Part shown: positions 8,773-20,887 of the stretch, piece after piece
Numbering within the stretch: the stretch's first letter is position 1
Layout of the letters: each line of letters opens with the position of its first letter
Source: Anaerolineae bacterium
Lineage (GTDB): Bacteria > Chloroflexota > Anaerolineae > Aggregatilineales > Phototrophicaceae
DNA length: 64,000 nt
NCBI GenBank assembly: GCA_023382675.1
Contig: JAHDWN010000028.1
Span: 29,046 to 93,045 of the forward strand
Direction of reading: 5' to 3'
Position numbers and translations under genes: made by a program
The notes under the pieces: model-generated
What the model was told of the DNA's origin: nothing
The model's database searches: none
What the model saw: the letters and a program-made list of their open reading frames with translations, nothing else

Positions 8773-8864
8773 CCGTCAATGGGCACACAATTCGCCATCC
8801 TCCGCGCGCAGAAACTGAGAGTAGAATGTGTAGGTAAGTTTCTAAGAAGTTCGAGAGCTGTTTT

Positions 8865-10655
8865 ATGATTCCGCAGATTATCGATTCCATTGAACGATCA
8901 CAACCACGCGAGACGGTGCGTGTGACTTTTGACGATGGCGTTGTCCTGGAAGGCAAGGTCGGCCAGACGATTGAAGCTTTCTTGCAGGCCAAACAGGCGT
9001 TATTCAACGCCGCCTATGATACAGCCATCATGGGCGGCATCCTCGACGGCAAGCTGCGGGAGTTGTCTTACCCGATACGACGCGACGGTTCGCTTGCGCC
9101 GGTGCTTTTCAGCCACAGTGATGGCCGCCGCATTTACCGCCGTTCGCTGGTCTTGCTGTTGACGACGGCGGTGGAAGAAGTCTTTCCGGGCACGGGCGTG
9201 AACGTGGGCTATGCCATCTCCGGAGGCGGCTTCTACTGCACCGTCACCAAGCGACCACCACTCTCCGAGGCAGAACTGGCGCGTTTGGCAGCCCATATGC
9301 ATCAGCTTGTCGAAGACAATCATCCAATCACCAAAGAGATCGTCTCGCTGGAAGAAGCGCGCAGCTATTTCGCCACGCGCGGCGCAAGTGACAAGCTGCG
9401 GCTGCTGGAAGCGCGGCTGCGTGATGATCTGACACTGTATACGCTGCGCGGGCGCTCGGACTATTTCTACGGTTACATGGTGCCCTCAACCGGGTACCTG
9501 CCCCATTTCAAGCTGCATCACACCGAGACGGCGTTCTACCTCCAATACCCGGTTGCCGAGTCCCCGACAGAACTGCGCGAATTCGACCCGGAGACGAAGA
9601 TCAGCGCGGTTTTTCACGAGGCGGAAGAGTGGCTGTACCGCATGGGCATCGAGGACATCGGGCGGCTGAACCGGATCGTGCGCCGTAATGCGACGCAGGA
9701 GCTGATCCTCGTCGCTGAGGCGCTGCACGAACAGCGGATCGCGGCGATTGCCAGCACCGTCAGCCGACAGCACGCCGAGCGCGGTGTAAGGCTCGTCTTG
9801 ATCGCCGGCCCCTCGTCGTCGGGAAAGACGACCTTCGCCAAACGGCTGGCGATCCAGTTGCTGGCGCATGGTTTACGCCCGTTCACGCTCGAACTGGACA
9901 ACTATTTCGTTGACCGCGACCTAACGCCACGCGATGCCAACGGCAATTTCGACTTCGAGGCTCTGGAGGCGGTCAATCTGCCGCTGTTCAATGAGCATCT
10001 GGCGGCGCTGGTGCGCGGCGACGCCGTGAATCTGCCCCATTTCGATTTCGTCAATGGCAAGAGTATTCATGGTCGTCTGGCACAACTGGCTCAGAATCAG
10101 ATCCTGATTATCGAGGGCATCCACGGGCTAAATCCACGCCTGGTCTATTCTGTCCCCCGCGACAACCTGTTCCGTATTTACATCTCGCCGCTGACGGCGC
10201 TCAACATCGATATGCACAACCGCGTGCCGACGACAGACGTGCGCCTGCTGCGCCGAATCGTGCGCGACGCGGCAACCCGCGGCAACGACGCGACGACGAC
10301 GCTCAACCGCTGGGAAAGCGTGCGCGCGGGCGAAAAGCGCAACATCTTCCCGTACCAGGAAAATGCCGACGCGATCTTCAACTCCGCGCTCACCTACGAA
10401 TTGGCGGCGCTACGCCCTCTGGCTGAGCCGCTGCTTTTGCAGGTTGAACCGAAGACCTCTGCGCACCTGGAAGCCAACCGGTTGCTCTCGTTTGTGCGCT
10501 GGGTCGAGCCGCTGGCTCCGGGGCAGCGCGATCTGATTCCCGATACGTCGCTGCTGCGCGAGTTCATCGGCAGTTCGATTCTGTCGGATTATCACCCGGC
10601 GGACTTGCAGAAGCAGGATCAGACGCAGGAGATCCGAGCGCTCCGGCAAGATTAG
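8865..10655 (+). CDS. Uridine kinase-like protein with ThrRS-like TGS/N2 domains
   Basis: A 596-residue protein with three parts. Residues 1 to about 75 resemble a TGS domain. About 80-250 resembles the second additional domain of threonyl-tRNA synthetase. From about 305 there is a uridine kinase/phosphoribulokinase P-loop domain with GPSSSGKT at 315-322 and the substrate motif ELDNYFVDRD downstream. Proteins with this architecture are annotated as nucleoside kinases, so phosphorylation of uridine or a related nucleoside is likely but the substrate is unproven. The start at ATG 8865 gives the expected short N-terminus. It is monocistronic, converging with carB. Confidence 0.85.
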   Translation: MIPQIIDSIERSQPRETVRVTFDDGVVLEGKVGQTIEAFLQAKQALFNAAYDTAIMGGILDGKLRELSYPIRRDGSLAPVLFSHSDGRRIYRRSLVLLLTTAVEEVFPGTGVNVGYAISGGGFYCTVTKRPPLSEAELARLAAHMHQLVEDNHPITKEIVSLEEARSYFATRGASDKLRLLEARLRDDLTLYTLRGRSDYFYGYMVPSTGYLPHFKLHHTETAFYLQYPVAESPTELREFDPETKISAVFHEAEEWLYRMGIEDIGRLNRIVRRNATQELILVAEALHEQRIAAIASTVSRQHAERGVRLVLIAGPSSSGKTTFAKRLAIQLLAHGLRPFTLELDNYFVDRDLTPRDANGNFDFEALEAVNLPLFNEHLAALVRGDAVNLPHFDFVNGKSIHGRLAQLAQNQILIIEGIHGLNPRLVYSVPRDNLFRIYISPLTALNIDMHNRVPTTDVRLLRRIVRDAATRGNDATTTLNRWESVRAGEKRNIFPYQENADAIFNSALTYELAALRPLAEPLLLQVEPKTSAHLEANRLLSFVRWVEPLAPGQRDLIPDTSLLREFIGSSILSDYHPADLQKQDQTQEIRALRQD

Positions 10656-10673
10656 GCCGCGCAGCACAGTGCC

Positions 10674-13880
<3,207 letters not shown>

Positions 13881-13915
13881 GAGATGATCTGCTTACTCGA
13901 TAGGGTCGAATGGCT

Positions 13916-14332
13916 TTAGCGTTTTCTCATAGTGGCTTCTATTAAATTACCGAGACGCAATATCGCACTATTAATCGCCTCTAGTTTCTCATTATGGTTT
14001 TCCGTTATTTGCCCTTTCATGACCTGCTCGGTAACTTTGCGAATATCTTCATCAGGTATTGAAAGCATGATTGCGTAGGCTTCCCCATAGGCTTCCTCTC
14101 GTTCGCGGACTTCTTCCTTAAATTCCCACTTGTCTTGGAGATATTGGAGTCTAGAACGAAGTCGAATTAATGTCCTCATGGTTTCAATCAAGTACATCTG
14201 CTGTTCTTGTAGGCGAGCATCCTTACGTTCGGTATTGGTTTGGCGAATGCTGAAAAATCCCGCAATGACAGGGGTAACGATCACACCAAGTAAAACTGCA
14301 ATCGAAACGATCAAGCTAAGTTCAGGTTGCAA
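13916..14332 (-). CDS. Hypothetical single-TM protein with coiled coil, AT-rich
   Basis: A 138-residue protein of unknown family. It has one N-terminal membrane segment (about residues 6-26, ISIAVLLGV-type residues), then a charged helical region rich in Glu, Arg and Gln from about 30 to 110, probably a coiled coil. Its base composition is visibly more AT-rich than both neighbours (many AAA, ATT, TTA and GAA codons), which suggests acquisition by transfer. It interrupts the carA-carB order together with the Uma2-like gene and may be co-transcribed in the arg operon. No function is proposed. Confidence 0.65.
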   Translation of the reverse strand: MQPELSLIVSIAVLLGVIVTPVIAGFFSIRQTNTERKDARLQEQQMYLIETMRTLIRLRSRLQYLQDKWEFKEEVREREEAYGEAYAIMLSIPDEDIRKVTEQVMKGQITENHNEKLEAINSAILRLGNLIEATMRKR

Positions 14333-14367
14333 GTTCTTTTTCCTCCCTTACCCGCCCAACGAGATAG

Positions 14368-14982
14368 TCAAAACAAAGCCGACAGATCGAGCATGAAACC
14401 CGGCAACAAATCTCCGCCCGGTATAGATTGCCCTACATGATAGGTCGTTGCCGTTCCGTCAATCTCATGAACAATCACTTTCTGTTCAACAGGATAGACG
14501 AGCCAAACCTGCTGCGTTCCGTAGGCGAAATAGTCGGAGAGCTTTTTGTAGATCTCTTTCGGAGTATCGGATGGCGAGATGATCTCGACAGCCAGATCAG
14601 GCGCGGCGTAAATGTAGCCTTTCGACGGTTTGACGCGCGCGCGGCTCACGAACGCGAGGTCGGGCCGCCGTTTGAGCTGAATATCGTCCGGCGAACCACG
14701 CAGCACGAACACCGTATCGCCTGGATAGACCATACCCAGATGCTGCTGCTGAACATGGTTGCCGAGGCTCAGGAGCAATTTGAACTCGATGCGCCCATGT
14801 TCTTCGCCCGCCATGTATTCATCCTCATCGAAACCGACCCACTGTCCATCCACGATTTCAAGGTGCTCAAAACCCTCATGGGTCTCGACTTCCATCGCGA
14901 CGGTCTCGGTGATCGGGCGCTTCATCAGCAGCGCGATGATCGTGCGCACTTCTTTCTGTACCTGCATCGTGTCGACAGCCAT
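14368..14982 (-). CDS. Uma2-family (DUF820) putative restriction endonuclease
   Basis: A 204-residue protein of the Uma2/DUF820 family, a PD-(D/E)XK-fold nuclease-like group abundant in Cyanobacteria and Chloroflexota. The fold's core is visible as RRPDLAFVS (Asp108), then PDLAVEIISPSD (Glu133) and a Lys-bearing helix KKLSDYFAYG (about 146-155), followed by QVWLVYP. Its biological role is not established; members often occur as scattered paralogues without a cognate methylase, and none is seen here. It starts 15 bases after carA ends, so it lies inside the arg operon. Confidence 0.85.
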   Translation of the reverse strand: MAVDTMQVQKEVRTIIALLMKRPITETVAMEVETHEGFEHLEIVDGQWVGFDEDEYMAGEEHGRIEFKLLLSLGNHVQQQHLGMVYPGDTVFVLRGSPDDIQLKRRPDLAFVSRARVKPSKGYIYAAPDLAVEIISPSDTPKEIYKKLSDYFAYGTQQVWLVYPVEQKVIVHEIDGTATTYHVGQSIPGGDLLPGFMLDLSALF

Positions 14983-14997
14983 AGCACGCTTACCGTT

Positions 14998-16140
14998 TCA
15001 TCCTCGATCTCCAACCGTATCCTGGTTCTTCACCCGGCCAACGAACTCGTCAAACAGATAGAGTGAGTCGTGCGGGCCGGGCGAGGCTTCCGGGTGATAT
15101 TGCACGCTGAACGCACCAAGATCGACATGACGCAGGCCTTCGATGGTGTTGTCGTTGAGATTGACGTGTGTGACCTCCGCGCCATGCAGATCGCTGTCGG
15201 CAGTGACAGCGAAACCGTGGTTGTGTGCACTGATCTCGACCACGCCGGTGAGGAGATTCTTGACCGGCTGGTTGCCGCCGCGATGGCCGAAGCGCATCTT
15301 TTCGGTCTTGCCACCGAGCGCAAGCGCGAGAATCTGGTGTCCGAGACAGATGCCGAAAACCGGCGTCTTGCCAAGCAAATCGCGCACGCTGTCGATCAGA
15401 TAGGTGACGGCGGCGGGATCACCGGGGCCATTGCTGAGAAAAACACCGGCAGGTTTCAGCGCCAGCACGTCGGCGGCAGGGGTGCGCGCCGGCACAATTG
15501 TCACTCGCAAGCCACGGTCGGTCATCATGCGCAGGATATTGCGTTTAATGCCCGTGTCATAGGCGACGATCAGCGGCCCCTGCGGATCATAATGCTGCTG
15601 CGGATACCAGGCGACGTTGCTCGTCTCCGTCCAGTTGTAGATTTCGGCGCAGGTCACGTCATCAACGAGGTTCGCGCCGCTCATATCCGGGGCACTGCGC
15701 GCCAGTTCGACCAGTGCTGCGGCATCCGCAGCCGCCTCACCGTGGGCGATGGCGGCACGCATCGCGCCTTTTTCGCGGATGTGGCGGACGAGCGCGCGAG
15801 TGGCGACGCCGCTCAAGCCGATAATGCCCTGATCGCGCAGATACTCGTAGAGATCGATCTGGCTGCGCCAGTTGCTGACGACCGGGCTTAAAGCGCGGAC
15901 GACAAACCCCGCCACCCAGACGCGTTCAGATTCGACATCCTCAGGGTTAATCCCGGTGTTGCCGACATGCGGCACGGTCATCGTCACGATCTGTTTGTGA
16001 TACGACGGATCGGTAAGGATTTCCTGGTAGCCGGTCATCGAAGTATTAAAGACGATCTCGCCGGTCTGCGTGCCTTCCGCGCCGAAGCCCAGGCCCGCGA
16101 ACGTTCGCCCATCTTCGAGTGCTAACAAGCCTGGTTTCAC
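14998..16140 (-). CDS. carA: Carbamoyl-phosphate synthase small subunit
   Basis: A 380-residue CarA. The N-terminal half carries the CarA-specific domain ([12 protein letters not shown] at about 36-47). The C-terminal class I glutamine amidotransferase has the nucleophile in GICLGHQ (Cys265) and the His/Glu pair in QYHPEASPG. It hydrolyses glutamine and channels ammonia to CarB. The start is a GTG at 16140 preceded by AGGAG. It lies 71 bases downstream of argJ, with a palindromic hairpin in the gap, and upstream of the Uma2-like gene. Confidence 0.96.
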   Translation of the reverse strand: MKPGLLALEDGRTFAGLGFGAEGTQTGEIVFNTSMTGYQEILTDPSYHKQIVTMTVPHVGNTGINPEDVESERVWVAGFVVRALSPVVSNWRSQIDLYEYLRDQGIIGLSGVATRALVRHIREKGAMRAAIAHGEAAADAAALVELARSAPDMSGANLVDDVTCAEIYNWTETSNVAWYPQQHYDPQGPLIVAYDTGIKRNILRMMTDRGLRVTIVPARTPAADVLALKPAGVFLSNGPGDPAAVTYLIDSVRDLLGKTPVFGICLGHQILALALGGKTEKMRFGHRGGNQPVKNLLTGVVEISAHNHGFAVTADSDLHGAEVTHVNLNDNTIEGLRHVDLGAFSVQYHPEASPGPHDSLYLFDEFVGRVKNQDTVGDRG

Positions 16141-16155
16141 GGTCGTTTTGCTCCT

Positions 16156-16190
16156 GCCCGTTTGTTTGGGCGGTATGTATGCCGCCCCTA
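16156..16190. repeat. REP-like double palindrome between argJ and carA
   Basis: Two abutting hairpins are visible: GCCC-GTTTGTTT-GGGC and then GGGCGG-TATGTATG-CCGCCC followed by CTAC. Short GC palindromes of this look, with a GTAGGGG-type end, are often dispersed many times in bacterial genomes. Only one copy is in this window, so repeat status is an inference. As RNA it could attenuate or stabilise the argJ-carA junction. Confidence 0.4.
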
Positions 16191-16211
16191 CCTATCAAAT
16201 CTCATGTGGCG

Positions 16212-17408
16212 CTAACTGCGGTAGTGGCCGTTGATCGAGACGTAATCGTGGCTGAGGTCGCACGTCCAGACGACGGCATGGCCTTTGCCCTGGCCGCAGT
16301 CCAGCGTCACGTAGATGGAAGGTTCATGCACAATCGCGGTCGCCCGTTCTTCGGAATAATCGGTCGGCAGGCCGTCGGCAAAGAGCAACAGCTCGCGCCG
16401 TTCGGTGTCACCGCCCGCCATCCACAGCTTCATCTGCTTCGGATCGAGCGTCACGCCCGACCGCCCTGCCGCCATCATGATCCGTCCCCAGTTGGCATCG
16501 CCGCCATAGAAAGCGGTCTTGACCAGCGGCGACGTGGCGATGGTGTTGGCGATGGCTTTCGCGGACGCGTCGCTCTCCGCGCCGAACACCTGGATGGTGA
16601 TGAACTTGGTCGCGCCTTCGCCATCCCGCACGACCCCCTGTGCCAGCTTGCGGCAGACATCTACTAACGGCTGCGCGATCTCCCCACCGGTCGCCTTGCC
16701 CGTGGACAGCAGCAGAACCGTGTCGTTGGTGCTGGTGTCGCCATCGACCGAGATGCAGTTGAAGCTTTTGTCACACGCCTTCTGGAGCGTGGGCAAAATG
16801 GCGGCTTCTTCCAACGCAGCATCGGTAACAACAATGCCGAGCATGGTCGCCATGTTGGGGGCGATCATGCCCGCGCCTTTGGCGATGCCTGCGACCGTGA
16901 ATTGATCGTCCTGTTTCAACGATGCGATCTTGGGGCGCGTGTCGGTGGTCATGATGGCTTCGGCTGTGCGCTGCCAGGCCTCGCGCCCGCCGTCCAGCTT
17001 TTCGGCGGCGAGTTCGATGCCGCGCTTGATCTTGTCCATCGGCAGCTGCGTGCCGATGACACCCGTAGACATGACCAGCACTTCATCTTCCGCGCAGCCA
17101 ACCTTCTCCGCCACCCAACGCGCCATCTGCAACGCATTGTCGATGCCCTGCTGCCCGGTGCAGGCGTTGGCACACTTGGTGTTGACGGCGACAGCGCGGT
17201 AGCCTGTCCGCTTCTTCTCAAGGCGCTCCATGTCTACGAGCACATGCGCAGATTTCACCTGATTGGTCGTGAACACCCCGGCGGCGGTGCAGGGAGTGTC
17301 ACTCACGAGCAGAGCAAAATCGAGCGCCACGTCATCTTTGAGACCGGCGTGGACGCCTGCCACTTTGAAGCCAGGCACCCCGTCGATATGAGGCAATACG
17401 TCCGTCAT
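16212..17408 (-). CDS. argJ: Glutamate N-acetyltransferase / ornithine acetyltransferase
   Basis: A 398-residue ArgJ. The autoproteolysis site that yields the alpha and beta chains is NMATMLG, with the nucleophile Thr188. KGAGMIAPN just before it is the family block. ArgJ transfers acetyl from N-acetylornithine to glutamate, giving the cyclic arginine route; whether it also uses acetyl-CoA cannot be judged. The ATG at 17408 overlaps the argD stop in an ATGA. Its presence shows that this cluster makes arginine by acetylated intermediates. Confidence 0.96.
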   Translation of the reverse strand: MTDVLPHIDGVPGFKVAGVHAGLKDDVALDFALLVSDTPCTAAGVFTTNQVKSAHVLVDMERLEKKRTGYRAVAVNTKCANACTGQQGIDNALQMARWVAEKVGCAEDEVLVMSTGVIGTQLPMDKIKRGIELAAEKLDGGREAWQRTAEAIMTTDTRPKIASLKQDDQFTVAGIAKGAGMIAPNMATMLGIVVTDAALEEAAILPTLQKACDKSFNCISVDGDTSTNDTVLLLSTGKATGGEIAQPLVDVCRKLAQGVVRDGEGATKFITIQVFGAESDASAKAIANTIATSPLVKTAFYGGDANWGRIMMAAGRSGVTLDPKQMKLWMAGGDTERRELLLFADGLPTDYSEERATAIVHEPSIYVTLDCGQGKGHAVVWTCDLSHDYVSINGHYRS

Positions 17409-18643
17409 GAGCGTGCGCCTCCTGTGGCGGCGAGAATGTCGGTCAAACGCTCGATCAGCACATCGACGTGCTGCTTTTCAACGATCAGCGGCGGTACGAA
17501 GCGAATCACACTCGGCCCGGCGTTGACCATCAACAGGCCATGTTGATAACCCGCCTCGATGACCGGCGCAACATCGACGGTCAGCTCCAACCCCACCATC
17601 AAGCCGCGCCCACGCACTTCCTTAATCAGCGGGCTGTTGATCTCCTGGAGGCGTTCTTTGAGATAATCGCCGACTTCGCGCACGTGCGCCATGAACTCCG
17701 GCTGGCTGATGCGGTCGAAGACGTAGTGCGCCACGCTGGTTATGAACGGGCCGCCGGCGTAGGTCGTGCCGTGATCGCCGGGGTGGATATGATCGGCGAC
17801 TGCGTTGGTCGTGAGGATCGCGCCGATGGGCATCCCCGCGCCGAGCGCCTTCGCCAGCACTTGCACATCCGGCGTGACGCCGCTCGGCTCGCTCGACCAG
17901 AGCGTACCCGTGCGCCCCATGCCTGCCTGCACCTCATCAAAGATCAGTAATGCCCCGCGCTCGTCGCAGAAGCGGCGCAGCGCCTGGAGGAATGCATCCG
18001 TCGCCGGGTTGATGCCCCCTTCGCCCTGAATCGGTTCGGCGATGACCGCCGCCGTGCGCTCGGTGATGGCGGCGTCGGCGCTGGCGATGTCGTTGTACTC
18101 GGCGACGACGACACCGGGCATGAGCGGCGAAAACGGCTTCTGATATTTCTCCTTGGGTGTCAGCGAGAGCGACCCCAGCGTGCGGCCATGGAACGCGCCG
18201 GAGAAGCAAACGATCTCCTTGCGCTCGCTGTCGCCACGGTCGTAATGATATTTGCGGACGAACTTGATCGCGCCTTCGTTGGCTTCCGTGCCGCTGTTGG
18301 TGAAGAAGACCCGATCCGCAAACGATTTTTCACAGATGGCTGCGGCCAGCCGCGCCTGGGCTTCGGTGTAATACAAGTTACTCGTATGCAGCAGCCCGGA
18401 CGCCGCCGTCTGGATCGCATTGACCATCCCCGGTTCGGCATAGCCCAGGGCATTGACGGCGATGCCCGCCACCCAATCCAGATAGGCTTTGCCCTCAGCA
18501 TCGTAGACCGTCACACCTTCGCCGCGCACGAGCACAAACGGCGGGCGCTTGTAGGATTGAACGATGTGTGCGTTCTCCAAACCGATAATTTCATCTGTCA
18601 AATTCAGATCGATCACGTGGCCCATCCTCTCTGTGATGCTCAT
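17405..18643 (-). CDS. argD: Acetylornithine aminotransferase
   Basis: A 412-residue class III PLP aminotransferase. The cofactor Asp lies in FDEVQAGMGRTG and the Schiff-base lysine is Lys265 in VLAKALGAGMP. The GTEANEGAIK block that binds the phosphate is present. It converts N-acetylglutamate semialdehyde to N-acetylornithine. The ATG at 18643 overlaps the HNH gene stop in an ATGA; a second Met seven codons in is possible. The upstream leader contains a patch (IIGLENAHIVQSY) typical of the family. Confidence 0.95.
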   Translation of the reverse strand: MSITERMGHVIDLNLTDEIIGLENAHIVQSYKRPPFVLVRGEGVTVYDAEGKAYLDWVAGIAVNALGYAEPGMVNAIQTAASGLLHTSNLYYTEAQARLAAAICEKSFADRVFFTNSGTEANEGAIKFVRKYHYDRGDSERKEIVCFSGAFHGRTLGSLSLTPKEKYQKPFSPLMPGVVVAEYNDIASADAAITERTAAVIAEPIQGEGGINPATDAFLQALRRFCDERGALLIFDEVQAGMGRTGTLWSSEPSGVTPDVQVLAKALGAGMPIGAILTTNAVADHIHPGDHGTTYAGGPFITSVAHYVFDRISQPEFMAHVREVGDYLKERLQEINSPLIKEVRGRGLMVGLELTVDVAPVIEAGYQHGLLMVNAGPSVIRFVPPLIVEKQHVDVLIERLTDILAATGGARS

Positions 18644-19227
18644 ACCGCACTGCGCGCATGGCGCTGATAGTCCGACCAGCGCAGTGTGAGTTCAATCCAT
18701 TCATCGGTCGCTTTTTCGGCGGCGACCCAACCCTGCTTGACTTCGTAGCGGATGGTCGCCCGGCAGTATTCAAGCACAAGCTCGACCGCCGCTGGATCAA
18801 CCCGCTCGCTGTACATGATGTGATTAACCAGTTTGCGACTATATTCACTTCCGTTGACCAGCGCGTTGTACATCAGGTGCTGCAGCTCATGGCAGTTAGC
18901 GCACAACGCCACCGTGCGCTCGCTTTCGCCATGCGTCGCCACATCATAGACGTGATGGCGGTGCGAAGCGGGATAGCCACAGGCGGCACAGGCGGTCGTG
19001 CGCTCCTGATAGGTCGGGCGGCGGCGCTGGCGGTCACGGCGATACTTGCGCAGGCGATAAAAATCGACCCAGTGCGTCAGGATATTCATCCGTTCGTCGG
19101 CCTGCGTGTGCGACTTCAGACTCGCCTGAAACGCCTCGACGATTTCCGCCGCTTCCTCGCCGTGATACAGCTCACCGATCAGCAGCACCAGCTCGTCATA
19201 TAACGCTTGCTCTGATGGCTCGCCCAT
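18640..19227 (-). CDS. HNH-type zinc-finger nuclease-like protein inside the arg operon
   Basis: A 195-residue protein. The central segment has CAAC (Cys80, Cys83), RHH (His91, His92), and CANCHELQH (Cys109, Cys112, His113, His117): a CxxC...HH...CxxCHxxxH arrangement matching zinc-stabilised HNH endonuclease domains. Helical, charged flanks surround it. It is preceded by argB (44-base gap) and overlaps argD by four bases, so it is translated as part of arginine biosynthesis. A nuclease role is inferred from the motif only; an RNA-binding or purely structural zinc ribbon is possible. Confidence 0.7.
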   Translation of the reverse strand: MGEPSEQALYDELVLLIGELYHGEEAAEIVEAFQASLKSHTQADERMNILTHWVDFYRLRKYRRDRQRRRPTYQERTTACAACGYPASHRHHVYDVATHGESERTVALCANCHELQHLMYNALVNGSEYSRKLVNHIMYSERVDPAAVELVLEYCRATIRYEVKQGWVAAEKATDEWIELTLRWSDYQRHARSAV

Positions 19228-19271
19228 AGCCCGTGCGCCTCCAACTCAACTCCGCCTCGCGGTCGCCTGCG

Positions 19272-20018
19272 CTACGTGCGCTGGAATACCGTTCCTCCCC
19301 CTATGCGCAGTCCCTCCAGGTTCGTGATAACCGCCTGTGTAACCCCATGATCCAGGGCAGACAACGCCGTCCGCACCTTCGGGATCATGCCGCCAAAGAT
19401 CGTACCATCTTTGACCAGCGCTTCACACGTCGAAGGTGTCAGGGTTGGCACGACTGCATCATCAACCAGGACGCCGGGCACGTTGGTCAGGAAGACGACG
19501 CGCTCGGCATCCACCGCCGCCGCCACCGCGCCCGCGACGTGATCCGCATTGACGTTGTAGGCGCTGTCACTGCCGAGGCAGATGGGCGCGATCACAGGCG
19601 TGACGCCATTTGCCAGCAGGTCGCGCAGCACGTCGCCGCGCACGCTCGCCACCTCGCCCGTGAAACCCATGTCCTGCTGCGGGTGCTGCATCTGGGTCGC
19701 GCGCACCAAGCCGCGATCCACACCGCTCATGCCGAGCGCCTCGACGCCAGCATTGACGAGCAGGCGCGTCAGCCGCGTATTGACGACGCCGCAGAGCACC
19801 ATCTCGACCAGGGCGAGCGAGGCTGCGTCGGTGATGCGCAGGCCGTCGGCGTAACGCGGCTCGATGCCCATCTTCTGCTGTAACTCACTAATTTCGCGTC
19901 CGCCGCCATGAACGACAATCACGGGCTGAGTCATCGCCGCGATGGTTTGTGCGAAATCGGCCAGAAACTGGGCATCATCCAATTCATGTCCACTGACTTT
20001 GACGACCACCGACTGCAT
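19272..20018 (-). CDS. argB: Acetylglutamate kinase
   Basis: An amino-acid kinase of 248 residues from the ATG at 20018, which has GGAG eight bases upstream; a GTG at 20027 leaves no room for that site. Key blocks are VVKVSGHEL, VIVVHGGGREIS, the substrate loop LRITDAASL and the C-terminal GGMIPKV. It phosphorylates N-acetylglutamate. The N-terminal K-x-S-G-H replaces the more usual K-x-G-G, a feature shared with LysZ-like kinases. With argJ in the operon the acetyl route is favoured, and no LysW carrier is present. Confidence 0.9.
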   Translation of the reverse strand: MQSVVVKVSGHELDDAQFLADFAQTIAAMTQPVIVVHGGGREISELQQKMGIEPRYADGLRITDAASLALVEMVLCGVVNTRLTRLLVNAGVEALGMSGVDRGLVRATQMQHPQQDMGFTGEVASVRGDVLRDLLANGVTPVIAPICLGSDSAYNVNADHVAGAVAAAVDAERVVFLTNVPGVLVDDAVVPTLTPSTCEALVKDGTIFGGMIPKVRTALSALDHGVTQAVITNLEGLRIGGGTVFQRT

Positions 20019-20033
20019 TAAGATCACTCCTCA

Positions 20034-20876
20034 TCAAAGTGCGATTAAGGCCACGGCAACCAAGCCCAGGACGATGCCGATCAACTGCCAGCGGCCAATG
20101 CGCTCGCCGCGTAACAGGAATGCCCATGTGATCGTGACAGCCGGATAGAGCGATGACACCACCCCGGCGATGTCCAACCGGCCTGAGCGTTCAGCCAACG
20201 AGAAAAACATGTTCCCCACGACATCGAGCGTGCCCGCCAGCAGAATCGCGCCCCACATCGCCAGGGATGATGGGCGAGCGATGCGGCGCGTCCCCAGCGC
20301 GATTGTGAGCATGAGCGTCGATGATGCGAGGCGAGCGACCGCCAGCGGCAAAAAGACAGCGTCGCTCTCGAGCCGCGCGATCATAATGAAGAAGACGCCA
20401 AAGCCCAGGCCAGCGCCGAGCGCCAGCGCCAGGCCGCTAGTTGCAAACGCGCCTGATGCCGACACGAGCAGGACACTGACAAAGGCCAGCCCAAACCCGA
20501 TCAGCGTCACATCGCCGGGCAAGCCGGCGGTGGTAATGCCAACGATGACCGGCAGTGACGTGGCGATGATCGACGTGACCGGCGCGACGACGCCCGCGCG
20601 GCCAGTCGCCAGCGCGCGGTAGAGCATCGCCAGCGCAATCCCGCCCGCTGCGCCCGCGACCAATCCCCATATCCAGTCGTTCGGCTCGATGCCGACTTCA
20701 CCGTTGATGCGCGCCAATATCAGCAAGAGCACCAGACCCACCGGGTGCGAAATCGCCAGCACCGACGCGACCGACATCCGGCGTGAGGCGACACTCCCGC
20801 TGAAGTCGCCGCTGCCCCAGGAGGCCGCCGCCAGCAAGCTGAAGAATACGACCGAGAGTTCAGGTGCGAACGCCAC
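20034..20876 (-). CDS. EamA/DMT-family membrane transporter
   Basis: A ten-TM protein of the drug/metabolite transporter superfamily with two EamA repeats, each of about five TMs; the second half starts near AFATSGLALALG. I start it at GTG 20876, shortly after the argC stop and preceded by GAGG, giving 280 residues; an upstream in-frame start would overlap argC by 49 bases. EamA proteins export amino acids and other small metabolites. Its place between argC and argB suggests arginine, ornithine or a related compound, but that is inference from context. Confidence 0.8.
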   Translation of the reverse strand: MAFAPELSVVFFSLLAAASWGSGDFSGSVASRRMSVASVLAISHPVGLVLLLILARINGEVGIEPNDWIWGLVAGAAGGIALAMLYRALATGRAGVVAPVTSIIATSLPVIVGITTAGLPGDVTLIGFGLAFVSVLLVSASGAFATSGLALALGAGLGFGVFFIMIARLESDAVFLPLAVARLASSTLMLTIALGTRRIARPSSLAMWGAILLAGTLDVVGNMFFSLAERSGRLDIAGVVSSLYPAVTITWAFLLRGERIGRWQLIGIVLGLVAVALIAL

Positions 20877-20887
20877 TATCGCCTCGC

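Noticed and set aside
8822..8827. TAGAAT as -10 of the uridine-kinase-like gene
   Set aside because: There is no acceptable -35 at 16-18 bases, so it is too weak to list.
19272..20018. argB as LysZ, a LysW-aminoadipate/glutamate kinase
   Set aside because: The K-x-S-G-H start is LysZ-like, but argJ in the same operon implies acetylated intermediates and there is no lysW or lysX gene.
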